Shown one piece after another: positions 7,532 through 17,300 of a DNA stretch of 64,000 nucleotides; positions within the stretch are counted from its first letter, which is position 1, and each line of letters opens with the position of its first letter. The stretch is taken from the NCBI GenBank assembly GCA_020851795.1, contig JADZCA010000062.1, positions 1-64,000 of the forward strand, given 5' to 3'. The translations under genes and the position numbers were made by a program. This DNA is from Planctomycetota bacterium. Its GTDB lineage: Bacteria; Planctomycetota; PLA2; JAEUHO01. Below the pieces are notes generated by a model that worked only from the letters and a program-made list of their open reading frames with translations, made no database searches and was not told where the DNA came from.

Positions 7532-10315
7532 GTGCGTCCCTCGATCCCGCCGCGCTCCCCGACGACGCGAGCCCGCCCGCGGCGCCCCGTCGGCGCGTGG
7601 AGACGGCGGCTCGCGGTCGTCGGGCTCCTCGCCGCGACGTTCGTCGCGCGCGGGGCGGTCACGCGCGCCGACGAGGGCGGTGATGCGGCGCCGCCGATGC
7701 CACTCGACGCCGCAACCCCGGTCGAGCCCGGCGTGGTCGTCGCGATCGTGCTCGACGCCGACCGACGCCCGCTCGCGGGCGTCCCGGTGGACGCCGTCGT
7801 GTGGAGCGCCGCACCCGGCCCGCCGTCGCGGGCGAGCGTCCGCCATGCGGACGCGGAGGCGGCGGCGTTCCTGCTCGCGCCCCGGGCCCCGCGTCCCGCA
7901 CCCGCCGCGGTCGCCGTCTCCGACGCCCGCGGGGAGGTGCGGCTCGGCCCGCTCGACACCGACCGTCTCTACCGCGTGACCGCGCGCCCCGTGGCGCCGC
8001 ACGCGGCGACCGCCGCGACGGTGCGGGCCCGCGCGGCGCCGCAGGCGCCGTTCGTCGCGCTCGTGGCGCCGCCGGGGCGCACGGTGACGGTGCGGGTGAT
8101 CGGGCTGCGCGGGCGCGCGGTCGAGGCCGACGTCGAGCTCGCCCCCGCCGGCGGCACGCCGTGGGGCGCGAGCGCGTCCCGCTGGGCCGGCGCCCGAGGG
8201 CGCGCCACGGGCGACGGACGCGTCCGCATCGACGGCGTCCCGCGCGGCGCGTGGCGCGTGACGGTGCGGGCCGACGACGCCGTGCTCGTCGCGACGAGGC
8301 CCGACGCGGGCGACGAGGAGGTCGTCTTCTCGCTCGCCGAGGGCGCCGACGTGCAGGGCGTCGTCGAGGACGACCGCGGGGGCCCCGTCGCGGGTGCGCG
8401 CGTCGTCGTCGCCGCCGCGTCGCAGGACCGTCGCGTCGTCGCGCGCGTGCGCGCCGCGACGAGCGGGCCCGACGGGCGCTACGTCGTCGAGGGGGTCGGC
8501 GTGGACGAGGCGCACGTCCTCGCCGTCGAGGCGGCGGGGCTCGTGCCGACGCCGCTGACCGAGGCCGCCACCGCGTCCGTGCCGCTCCCGTCGTCGGGCC
8601 GGCAGACCGTCGCGCTGCGCTGCGAGCCCGCGTGCACCGTCGGCGGGACCGTGCGCGACCTCGACGGGCGTCCGGTCGCGGGCGCGCGGGTGCGCGTGCT
8701 CGACGCCGACGAGCGCCGTCGGCCTGTCGAGGCGGTCTCCGACGCCACGGGGACGTGGCGCGTGGACGGCCGGCCCACGGGGCGCGGCACGGTGGGGGTC
8801 GAGGCCGCGGGGTTCGTGCTCGCCGCGCCGCACGCGGTCTCGGCGTTCTACGGCGCGCCGCCCGGCGTCCCGTTCGCGTGCGAGCGGGCGGGGACCGCGC
8901 GCGACGTGCCCGTCGTCCTCGCGCGCGCGGGCTCGCTCGGCGCGACGGTGGCGGGGACGGTGCGGCGGGCCGACGGCGCGGCCGCCGCGGGCGTGCTCGT
9001 GGTGCTCGACCGGTGGCTCGAAGGGCCCTACGAGCCCGGCCGCGTCGCGACGCGCACGGACGCCGAGGGGCGGTACCGCGTGGACGACGTGCGGTTCCGG
9101 CACGTGCACGTCGTCGCGCAGGAGCGGGGCGCCCGCGCCGAGCGCCACGCGACGCCGGTCGAGCCGGGGACGCGCCACGTCGTGGACCTCGCGCTCGAGG
9201 CCGCGTCGTCCGTGCACGGCGTCGTGCGCGACGGCGGCGGGCGACCGGTGGCGGGCGTCGAGGTCGTCGCGCGCGTGGACCCGGGCCGCATCACGGGCAA
9301 CGACGTCGTGCCGCGCCCCGTGGGCTCGTCCGTGGTCACCGACGCGGACGGGCGCTACGCGCTCGACCCGCTCGACGAGCGGGCGTTCGTCGTGCTCCCC
9401 GTGGTGGACGGTCGCGCGCGGTTCCTGCCCGCGGTCCACCCGTTCTCCGACCCGCGCCTGCCGTGGACCTACGTCGCGATCCCGACCGTCGACGTCGCGG
9501 TGGACGTCCTCGTGCCCGCGGGCGGGCACGTCACGGGGGTCGTCCGTCACGCCGACGGCACGCCGGCGGCGGGCGTGTCCGTCTGGGCGCACTCCGCGGC
9601 GCGCGGGCTGCGCTCGGGGGCGAACGGCGGGGGCGAGGCCGTCACTGACGTCGCGGGGCGGTTCCGCCTCGAGACCGCGCTGCCCGGGCTCGTCGTGGTG
9701 GGGGCGGGCGACGCGTCGGTGACGGCGGCGACGGGCACCGACGACCTCGTGCTCGTCGTCGGCGAGCCCTCGCGCCGCGCGGTGCTCCTCGGTACGGTGA
9801 CCACCGAGGACGGCCGACCGGTCCCCGTCGCGCGCGTGCGATTCGAACCGTTCCCGGGCCCGACGGTCGCGGGCAGCGCGTTCGGCGGGGCGCTGCGCGC
9901 CGTGGCCGACGAGCGCTTCGTCGCGGGGCGCGTGGTCGTCGAGGACGCACGCGACGTGCGGGGCGCGCCGCTCGACGTCGGCGGCGTCGAGGCGCGGGTG
10001 GACGGCGACGGGCCGGTGCGCGTCGTGCTGCCGGCGGTCGCGCGGGTCGAGGGGCGCGTCGTCGCGCGCGACGGGGCGGCGGTGGCGGGGGCGCTCGTGC
10101 TCGCGCGCGGAGCCGGCGGCGGCGATCCCGTCGCGTGGACCGTCACCGACGACGATGGCGGGTTCCGCTTCGTGGGCGTGCAGCCGACCGTGGCGACGGT
10201 CGAGGCCCGCGACGCCGCCGGACGCGCGTCCGCGGCGCCCGTGCCGGTGGCCCTCGGCGCGCCGACGCGGGTCGAGGTCGTGCCGGTGGCGGGCGCGGAG
10301 CGCGGTCCCCGCTGA
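7532..10315 (+). CDS. Large exported carboxypeptidase-regulatory repeat protein
   Basis: A 927-residue protein from GTG 7532, with an Arg-rich n-region (to about residue 25) and a hydrophobic stretch LAVVGLLAATFVARGAV, read as a long signal peptide. About nine Cna-B-like modules follow, each opening with a GxVxDxxGRPVAGxxV strand, for example GVVEDDRGGPVAGARVVV, GTVRDLDGRPVAGARVRV and GVVRHADGTPAAGVSVWA. There is no catalytic motif. A structural or surface role is likely. It converges with the kinase gene at 10328, leaving only 12 bases between stop codons. The exact start is uncertain because the signal region is unusually basic. Confidence 0.75.
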   Translation: MRPSIPPRSPTTRARPRRPVGAWRRRLAVVGLLAATFVARGAVTRADEGGDAAPPMPLDAATPVEPGVVVAIVLDADRRPLAGVPVDAVVWSAAPGPPSRASVRHADAEAAAFLLAPRAPRPAPAAVAVSDARGEVRLGPLDTDRLYRVTARPVAPHAATAATVRARAAPQAPFVALVAPPGRTVTVRVIGLRGRAVEADVELAPAGGTPWGASASRWAGARGRATGDGRVRIDGVPRGAWRVTVRADDAVLVATRPDAGDEEVVFSLAEGADVQGVVEDDRGGPVAGARVVVAAASQDRRVVARVRAATSGPDGRYVVEGVGVDEAHVLAVEAAGLVPTPLTEAATASVPLPSSGRQTVALRCEPACTVGGTVRDLDGRPVAGARVRVLDADERRRPVEAVSDATGTWRVDGRPTGRGTVGVEAAGFVLAAPHAVSAFYGAPPGVPFACERAGTARDVPVVLARAGSLGATVAGTVRRADGAAAAGVLVVLDRWLEGPYEPGRVATRTDAEGRYRVDDVRFRHVHVVAQERGARAERHATPVEPGTRHVVDLALEAASSVHGVVRDGGGRPVAGVEVVARVDPGRITGNDVVPRPVGSSVVTDADGRYALDPLDERAFVVLPVVDGRARFLPAVHPFSDPRLPWTYVAIPTVDVAVDVLVPAGGHVTGVVRHADGTPAAGVSVWAHSAARGLRSGANGGGEAVTDVAGRFRLETALPGLVVVGAGDASVTAATGTDDLVLVVGEPSRRAVLLGTVTTEDGRPVPVARVRFEPFPGPTVAGSAFGGALRAVADERFVAGRVVVEDARDVRGAPLDVGGVEARVDGDGPVRVVLPAVARVEGRVVARDGAAVAGALVLARGAGGGDPVAWTVTDDDGGFRFVGVQPTVATVEARDAAGRASAAPVPVALGAPTRVEVVPVAGAERGPR

Positions 10316-10327
10316 CCGCATCCCCCG

Positions 10328-11176
10328 TCACGCGGGGACGAGGCACGCGGCGGCGAAGGCCGCGCACGACGCGCAGCGGTCCTGCGGCGCGCGCTCGAGC
10401 CCGCGCGCGACCGCGTCCACGAGCGCGACGGGGCACCACGGCGCCGCGGTGGCGAGGGACGGCGCGCGCTCGGTCGCCTTCATGAGCAGCAGCCGCCCCA
10501 ACGACGCGCGCGGGAACGGCGGCGTGCCCGCGACCGCCTCGAAGACGACGCTTGCGAGCGCGTACTGGTCGGCGGCGCCCGTCAGCGGGAGGTCGCGCAC
10601 CTGCTCGGGCGCGAGGTGGTCGGGTGTGCCGACGGCGTACCCGCTCGGCGTCAGGCTGGAGTCGCCGTGCACGGCGCGCGAGAGCCCGAAGTCGGCCAGG
10701 CGGGCGCGCCCCGCGGCGTCGAACAGCACGTTGGACGGCTTCACGTCGCGGTGGACCACGCCCACCGCGTGGACCGCGTCGAGCGCCTCCGCGACGGGGC
10801 CGAGCCACCCCGCGATCGCGTCGCGCGCCCCGACAGCGTCCCGCGGCGGCGTGCGGGCCTTGAACCGGTCGGCGAGGCTGCCGCCCGCGAGGTGCTCGAG
10901 CACCACGAACGGCACGCCGTCCGCCTCGCCCGCCGCGAGGAACGCGACGACGCCCGGGTGCGAGACGGAGAGGAGGTGGCGGACCTCGCGCCGGAACCTC
11001 GCGCGCTCGCTCTCCCGGCGCAGGCACGCGGGGTCGGGCACCTTGACCGCGACGGGGACGCCGGTGACGACGTCGGTGGCGCGGTGCACCTCGGCGGCCC
11101 CGCCCACGCCGATGAGCCCTTCGACCCGGTACCGACCCAGCAGGAGCGTGCCCGGCGCGACGACGGAGCGGGGCAC
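10328..11176 (-). CDS. Cytoplasmic Ser/Thr protein kinase
   Basis: A 282-residue protein that is little more than a Hanks-type kinase domain. Motifs in order: glycine loop near LIGVGGAAEVHRA, catalytic lysine in VAVKVPD, HRDVKPSNVLF catalytic loop, ADFGLS and APEQ. There is no transmembrane or sensor segment. The GTG start at 11176 lies 8 bases beyond the stop of the sigma-like gene, so the two are read as an operon, sigma-like gene first. Pairs of a sigma-like factor and a kinase are frequent in Planctomycetota, and the kinase may phosphorylate its partner; that is inference. Confidence 0.82.
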   Translation of the reverse strand: MPRSVVAPGTLLLGRYRVEGLIGVGGAAEVHRATDVVTGVPVAVKVPDPACLRRESERARFRREVRHLLSVSHPGVVAFLAAGEADGVPFVVLEHLAGGSLADRFKARTPPRDAVGARDAIAGWLGPVAEALDAVHAVGVVHRDVKPSNVLFDAAGRARLADFGLSRAVHGDSSLTPSGYAVGTPDHLAPEQVRDLPLTGAADQYALASVVFEAVAGTPPFPRASLGRLLLMKATERAPSLATAAPWCPVALVDAVARGLERAPQDRCASCAAFAAACLVPA

Positions 11177-11184
11177 GCGCGGCT

Positions 11185-11898
11185 TCAGGGGAGGTACGCC
11201 GCGATCGCCCGCCACTCCTCGCCCTCGAAGGCCGCGTGGGGGAGCGTGTCCCGGAGCGCGGCGCGGAACGCCTGGCCGAACGCCGCACGCGCACGGTGGC
11301 GGTCGCTGGCGCTGACGTCGGGCAGCTCCCACCCGCGCCGCAGCGCGTCCACGAGCAGGGCGTAGCGGGCGCGGCGCGGGTGGGCGCGCAGGCGTGCCAG
11401 CGCGTCGGCGTAGAGGGTCTCGACCCACTCGCGGTCGAACGCGGCGTCCTCGGCCGCCGCCTCCGGCTCGGCGCCGACCTCGGCGAGCGCCTCGACCGAC
11501 ACGAGCGTGCGACCGACGCCCGGGCGGCGCTTCTGCGCGGACGCGGCGCGGACGTACTTGAGCGCGTGCTTGCGCAGCCGGTCCTGGAGGAACGCGCGGA
11601 ACGGCGCCACGCGCGGGTCGGCGGCCGAGAGCACGGGGCCGCGCACGCAGCCGGCGAGGAACCCGTCCACGCAGTCCTCGGCGTCGGCGGCGTCGTAACG
11701 GGCGCCGAGCCCTCGGCGGAGGATGCGCTCGGCGTACCGCAGCATCGCGCCGCGGTACGTCGTGACGAGGTAGTCCCACTTCGCCTCCCAGCCCACGGCC
11801 GTGCGGTCGTCGATGCCGCGCAGCGCCTCCCAGTTCGTCGGGATGGAGCGGAGCGACGCGCCGTCGCGGAAGCCGGGCGGGGGACGCAGCAGGCCCAC
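11185..11898 (-). CDS. ECF-like sigma factor-type protein (divergent)
   Basis: A 237-residue protein from GTG 11898. The N-terminal part resembles sigma70 region 2 of ECF-type factors: SIPTNWEALRG near the start, then WDYLVTTYRGAMLRYAERIL, an acidic DAADAEDCVDGFLAGCV and a basic FRAFLQDRLRKHALKYVR. An Ala-rich acidic linker and a helical C-terminus with Arg-rich repeats follow; I cannot identify a convincing region 4 helix-turn-helix. Co-transcribed with the kinase downstream (8-base gap). The call rests on the region 2-like pattern and the context; an alternative is a kinase partner protein of unrelated fold. Confidence 0.55.
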   Translation of the reverse strand: MGLLRPPPGFRDGASLRSIPTNWEALRGIDDRTAVGWEAKWDYLVTTYRGAMLRYAERILRRGLGARYDAADAEDCVDGFLAGCVRGPVLSAADPRVAPFRAFLQDRLRKHALKYVRAASAQKRRPGVGRTLVSVEALAEVGAEPEAAAEDAAFDREWVETLYADALARLRAHPRRARYALLVDALRRGWELPDVSASDRHRARAAFGQAFRAALRDTLPHAAFEGEEWRAIAAYLP

Positions 11899-12067
11899 GG
11901 GGGCGACGATACCCGGGGCCCCCTGCGATCGCACGACGCGGGTGCGTTCGCGCGGGGCCGGCCCTCCGGCGGGCGCGCGGCGCACGCGCTCGTCGGGTCG
12001 CCCGGCGGGAACCGGGCGGACCGCGGGCCGGGTCGCGGTCGGTGTGGACCGCGCGTCGCCGTGGAGG

Positions 12068-13495
12068 TCAGATCACCGAGACGTTCCAGGTGCGCCGCAG
12101 CGCGCTGGAGGTCTGGCCGGGGAGCAGCACCTCGGCCTGGACGACGAGGCTGGCGGGCCGCGGAGATGACGGCCCTGCGGGCGGGGGGACCAGTTGAAAC
12201 GTGGCTCGGTCCACGTAGATGCCGGTCTCGTCGGGGTCCGGTCCCGTGCCCGGCGGGACCGCAGGCGCGACGTGGTCCCAGTACGTGAAGACGCCCTTCC
12301 ATGGCGTCGCACCTCCGAGTTCGACGGGCGCGCCGGACGCGACCGCCTTGAACAGATTCGCCGCCGTCAGCCCGGCCGACCACTTCACCTGGTAGCCCGC
12401 GAGCGCCGGAACGAAGGGGACGGCCGGCGCGCGCAGCGCCAGCGGCGTGGGGACGGTGTGCGGGTGGCCTCCGGGGGCGCGCAGCTTGGCGCCGACGGAG
12501 GAGGGCGCGGCCGACAGGTCGGAGATCCACGGTACGACGCCGTTCGTGAACGAGTGAGATCCCGCGGCACTCTTCAGCGCACCGGCCGGGTCCCATCCGT
12601 CGCCACCCGCCGCTGGGGTCCAGCCGCTGCCCTGCGCCATTGCGAAGTTCGATGGGACCACTGGCGTCGGCGTCGCAGGCGACAGGGGGACGAGCGTGTA
12701 GACCCGCTTCGCGATGGTGGTGAAGTCGGCGCTGCTCATGACGAAATCGCCGCCATTCCCCCAGTTCGTTCCCCACGAGTTCCGCATGAGGTACTGAACG
12801 CTGTTACCGCTGCCGGCCATGGCGACGATCACGACGTAGTGGCTCGGTCCGATCGGGGGGCCGGGGACGTACGTGGCATGTTGGCCGAGCGTCGCGAACG
12901 TGTTCCCCGGGTTGATCAGAGCGACGACCGGCATCGGCGGGACGTTCGAGCTGCCCTGGAGCGCCACCGCCAGTGAAGTCGCCCAACCGGAATTCTTGCT
13001 CGACACCGTCGTCCAATTCAACAGGTACGGCCAATCGCGGTGGAGAGTCCACGTCCCTTGGGGCGCCGCGCTCTCCGGTTCCGGTTGTGCGTCGCAGTAG
13101 GGCGTGGGTCCTGCGGTCTCGTCCACCGATCCAGATCTCGCGAGATACTTCATCACCAAGTCGGCGGCCGCGAGCGCCGTGCCGAGACCGCCGGACGTGC
13201 CCGGCGACGAGACGGAGCCCAACGTGCTCAGGTACGAGAGGAGATCCTGCCGTGTCACCGCGGAGCGTCGCGACGTCTGCCACCCGGAGAGCTGATTCGC
13301 CGTCTTCTCCCACAGCGCGAGATTCATGAGGTAGGAGGCGTTCGGTGTCGGCCCGGCCGTGGGCGACGAGAGCACGCGCTGCCGGTACGTCGCGGCGAGC
13401 CAAACCGCCCACGCCGCGCAGCTCGGGACGAGCCCCTGGTCTTGCGCGGGAGGGAGGTGCATCACGTACTTCGGGTCGATGGGTCCCTTCGACAT
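12068..13495 (-). CDS. Papain-like (C1 family) cysteine peptidase without signal or propeptide
   Basis: A 475-residue protein. ATG 13495 was preferred to the in-frame ATG at 13522 because GGAGGAAG lies at normal distance. Papain-type residues are visible in order: oxyanion Gln20 and nucleophile Cys26 in DQGLVPSCAAWA, His219 in IGPSHYVVIV, Asn239 in RNSWGTNWGNGG. There is no signal peptide and only about 15 residues precede the oxyanion Gln, so there is no ordinary inhibitory propeptide. Beyond residue 280 lies a Pro/Gly/Ala-rich region and a beta-rich C-terminal domain of unknown type. Last gene of a minus-strand unit with the unknown gene at 13547 and the kinase-ATPase at 14319. It may be an intracellular effector or a non-classically exported enzyme. 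Confidence 0.78.
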   Translation of the reverse strand: MSKGPIDPKYVMHLPPAQDQGLVPSCAAWAVWLAATYRQRVLSSPTAGPTPNASYLMNLALWEKTANQLSGWQTSRRSAVTRQDLLSYLSTLGSVSSPGTSGGLGTALAAADLVMKYLARSGSVDETAGPTPYCDAQPEPESAAPQGTWTLHRDWPYLLNWTTVSSKNSGWATSLAVALQGSSNVPPMPVVALINPGNTFATLGQHATYVPGPPIGPSHYVVIVAMAGSGNSVQYLMRNSWGTNWGNGGDFVMSSADFTTIAKRVYTLVPLSPATPTPVVPSNFAMAQGSGWTPAAGGDGWDPAGALKSAAGSHSFTNGVVPWISDLSAAPSSVGAKLRAPGGHPHTVPTPLALRAPAVPFVPALAGYQVKWSAGLTAANLFKAVASGAPVELGGATPWKGVFTYWDHVAPAVPPGTGPDPDETGIYVDRATFQLVPPPAGPSSPRPASLVVQAEVLLPGQTSSALRRTWNVSVI

Positions 13496-13546
13496 GCCGT
13501 GGCTTCCTCCGGCGACGCGCATCTCCCGACGTCAGTCTCGGTCGAC

Positions 13547-14284
13547 CTACCGAATCCGTCTCGCCGCCGCGCGGAGTTTGGCCACGCCCGCGCGCACGAC
13601 GGCGCGTGGTACCTCGACCCGACCGAGCGCCGCGTGCAGAGCACGGAGCGCAGCGTACACAGATCGGCGCCGGGCGTCCGTCGTAAACGTGGTTTCGCCC
13701 TGTGCCAAGAGCCGCAGCGCTTGGACGCCAGCCAGCGCCGACAGGCACGTCGAGATCGCGCCCGCTCGCGCACGCGGTCGCAGCACCACGCCCAGCGCAG
13801 CGGCCTCAACCCCGTCGAGCATCGCGGCAAGGGTCGGCAGCCCGTCCTTGGGGCGAAACATCATCCAGCCCAAAAGTCGCTCCGGAGGGACGTCCGCTGC
13901 GTCGCCCGGGCCACTGCCTCCGCCGCCCATGTGTTCGATGCTGTCGAGCGCGCTGTTCAGCTGCCACGGCGTGGGCTCGGGCGCGGTGATCGTCGTGTAG
14001 CACGCGAACACTTCGTCCCATGCGGACTCGAGGTTCTTCACGTCTCCGTCGACAGGCGCGCCGGTCGCCTCCTCCACGCGGTCGCGCAGATCGCCGTGCG
14101 CCTCGTTGGCGAGGTCCATCACCGCGGCAGTTCGGATCGCGATCCACTTCGGGAGGAGCGGGCTGCTCGGATTCGACGCGAGCTGCGCGATGCGCGCGCT
14201 GCAAATCGCGATGATCGCCTCGAGGTACGTCGCCGCCGACGCTTCCCCCTCGGGTGCAAACTGGGGCCACGGCATGACCGGCAT
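13547..14284 (-). CDS. Unknown helical protein between kinase-ATPase and papain-like peptidase
   Basis: A 245-residue protein from ATG 14284, preceded by GGAGGAGACGCC. I do not recognise the family. It looks all-helical: an N-terminal Ala/Ile-rich helical part (YLEAIIAICSARIAQL), a central Gly-rich loop with HMGGGGSGPG, then ERLLGWMMFRPKDGLPTLAA and a basic C-terminus (RRIR). No signal peptide or membrane helix is seen. Gaps are 34 bases from the kinase-ATPase stop and 51 bases to the peptidase start, so the three genes are probably co-transcribed. It could be an adaptor or inhibitor of the peptidase; that is a guess from position only. Confidence 0.65.
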   Translation of the reverse strand: MPVMPWPQFAPEGEASAATYLEAIIAICSARIAQLASNPSSPLLPKWIAIRTAAVMDLANEAHGDLRDRVEEATGAPVDGDVKNLESAWDEVFACYTTITAPEPTPWQLNSALDSIEHMGGGGSGPGDAADVPPERLLGWMMFRPKDGLPTLAAMLDGVEAAALGVVLRPRARAGAISTCLSALAGVQALRLLAQGETTFTTDARRRSVYAALRALHAALGRVEVPRAVVRAGVAKLRAAARRIR

Positions 14285-14318
14285 GGCGTCTCCTCCGATC
14301 CGACGGCGGAATCTTGGG

Positions 14319-17300
14319 TCATCGCGACCCGGAACGCAACCCCCCCTCGGTGGACGCGGCATCGAGGCTCCGCGCCCACCGCTGCAGGGCCCGGTGCCCG
14401 AGCCGGTCGGCGAGCTCGATCGTCTCGCGGGCGAGGCGGTCGGCGTCAGCGTCCATTCCCCGGAGGCGCGCCGCGATCGCACGCCAACCTTGGGCGAGCC
14501 CGCGGAGCAGCGCGCGGCGCAGCCCCGCCGTGTCGCTCGACGCGGTCACGGCCGCGGCGTCGAGGGCCTCGGGATCGCGCGCGGCACGCGCCTCGAGCGC
14601 CGCGCGGATCGTTGCCTCGGCGCGTTCGACCGCGGTCGTCGCAGGCTCGACCGACCGGTCGGTGCCGTCGGCGAGAGCGTGCGTCGCGGGCAGAAGGTCG
14701 AGCGCCGCGCCCTCGAACAGCGGCCACAGGTCCGCCGCGACCCCCGGCTGACGCGGGTCGCATCGAGCGATGAGCGTGCGGGCGAGCGTCGCCGCGTCCC
14801 CGTCGCCACGGGAGGCGCGACGGAGCACGTCGAGCGCGTCGAACGGACGGGCCGCGGCGTCGCCGCCCGACGCGAACGCAGCCGCGCGCCCGCGCTCGAA
14901 CAGCGCGGCGGCCGGCGCGTCGTCGCCTGCGGCGACGGCCAGCTCGAGCCCGATCGCGCACGCGTCGGCCACCGCGCGACCCGACCGCGCCGCCTCGGCG
15001 CCGCGCAGCGCCGCCGCGGCGACGGCGCGGGCGGCCTCGAGGTCGCCGAGCGCCCAGTGCACGCTCGAGAGGACCGCGCGGACGCGCGAGGCCGGCGCGA
15101 CGCCGCCCTCCGACTCGATGACGACGGCGGCCCGGGCGAGCCGTTCGCCGTGGCCCTCGACGCGGCCTCGCGTGATCTCGGCCAACGCCGCGTTCACCTC
15201 GCTGATCTCGGCGTTCGCCGCGCGCCCGGCCGCGCGGCAGGTCCGCGCCGCCTCGCGGAACAGGGCGACGGCCTCGTCCGGTCGGCCGGCCAGGAGCGCG
15301 AGCGACGCCCGCTGGTCGAGCGCGGTGCCGTGGCGGCCCGTCTCGCCCGCGGCCACGAACTGCGCGTCGGCGCGCTCGATGTGCGCGGCGGCGTCGGCGT
15401 ACGCGCGGCGCGCCTTCGCCGCGAGCGCGAGCACGTACCATGCGAGCCCGCGGTCGAGGCCGTCGGGAAGGGCGCCGGCCGCCGCGGCCACCCCGGCCTC
15501 GGCGGTCGGGTCGAGGGTGCCGGCGAGGACGAGCGCGAGCCCGCGCCGTGCCGCGACCCGGTGCGTGCCCACGACGTCGCCGTCGCGCTCGGCAGCGCGG
15601 GCCACGGCGTCGAACAACGCGTCGCGCTCCGCCACCCGCCCGACCTCGCCCAGCGCGTTGGCGACCGCGAACACCTCGTCCACGTGCGCGGCCCGGAGGC
15701 TCGACGACGACGGGGCCCCGACGAGCCCGGCACGCGTGCCGAGGTCCACGGCGCGCCAGTTCTCGAGGCGCAGCGCCGCGGCACGGGCCGCGCGCAGCAG
15801 GTGGGGGACGGCGCGCGCGACGTCGTCGGCCCGCTCCCAGTGGCCGCCGAGCCGCTCGGGGTCCACGGCGTCGGCGCGCGCCTCGAGAGACGTCGCGAGC
15901 GCGCGGTGGAGCGCCCGCCGCAGGTCCGGGGCGACCTCGGCGTAGACCGTCTCCTGCAGCAGCGGGTGGGCGAAGCGGTAGCCGCGGTCGAGCGGCTCGA
16001 CGAGGCCGGGACGGTGGGCGAGGCGCTGCAGCCGCCGCAGCACGTCGAGCGGCGCGGCTCCGAGCGCGGCGGCGACCTCTTCGGCGTCGAACGCCACCCC
16101 GTCCACGGCGGCGGCGTCGAGGGTCTCGCGCAGGTCCTCGGGGAGGCCGCGCAGGCGGCGTGCCATCAGGTCGCGCAGCAGCGGCGGCGGGTCCGACGTC
16201 GCGGTCGTCGCCGGGTCGGGTGCCCCCGCCCGGCGCGCCGCCTCGCGCGCCTCGACGGCGTGCGCGAGCAGGTGCTGCGCGAAGAGCGGGTTGCCGCCCG
16301 CGCGTGCCACCGCGCGCTCGACGAGGTCGGGCGGCGCGTCGCCCGTGGCCGTCTCGACGAGCACCCGCGCGACGGCATCGCGCGGGAGCGGCTCGACGAC
16401 GACCCGGGCCCAGCGCTCGCCCGGCAGCGCGTCCCCGCGCGGCGCGCGGTCGGCGGGGGCGTCGGGGTCGGGGACGCGCTCGGTGGCGACGAGCAGGGTC
16501 CTCGTCCCTTGGAGGCGCGCGGCGAGGCGCCCGAGCGCGCTCACGTCCTCGTCGGCCGCGCGGTGGAGGTCGTCGACCACCACCACGACCGCGCGCTCGT
16601 GCGCGAGCGCGGCGAGACGCCGCTCGACCGCGGCGAGATGGGCGACCTCGGGGGTGTCGGGCGCGGGCGCGGCGCGGCGCGTGGAGTCGGAGGCGCGCGT
16701 CGCGGCGACGAGCGCGCGGTGCAGCGGGCGCAGGAGGCCCTCGGCGGCGGAGACCGCGGTGAGCACGACGGCGAAGCCGCGGGCCCGCGCCTCCTGCGCG
16801 AGCGCCGTGGCGAGCCGGCTCTTGCCCACGCCCGCCGCACCCACGAGACGCACGCCCTCGGTCGCCCCGGCCGCGACGCGGCCCATCCGCTCGCGCAGCG
16901 CGGCCAGCTCGACGCCGCGGCCGACGAGGGGACGTGCGCCCACGACGACCGCGTCCGCCCGCACGGTGGGCGCCATGGGGCGCGCGCCGTCGAGGGCCGC
17001 GAGCCGCGACGGGGCGAGCGTCGGGCGGTCCTCGGGGCGCTTGGCGAGGCAGGCGAGCACGAGCTCGCGCAGGGCGGGCGGCGTGCCCTCGGGGAGCGGC
17101 GCGGGTTCGGTGTTGAGGATGCGGAAGAAGAGCCCCGGCATCGACGCCGCGTCGAAGGGGAGACGCCCGGCCACCGCGCGGTAGAGCAGCGTCCCGAGGC
17201 TCCAGACGTCGCTGGCGGGCGAGCGGGGCGCCCCCTCGACCACCTCGGGCGCGAGGTACTGCGGGGTGCCGGCGAGGCGGCCGGCCGACGACCTCGCGGC

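Noticed and set aside
1507..7959. A minus-strand open frame of more than 2000 codons
   Set aside because: It runs antisense to the CHAT gene; apart from its last 68 codons (the small membrane protein) the translation is Arg/Pro/Gly-rich low complexity typical of shadow frames in G+C-rich DNA.
9835..9860. TTCGAACC-like T-loop suggesting a tRNA
   Set aside because: It lies inside the coding sequence of the repeat protein and no acceptor stem or anticodon arm can be paired around it. No other tRNA-like pattern was noticed in the window.
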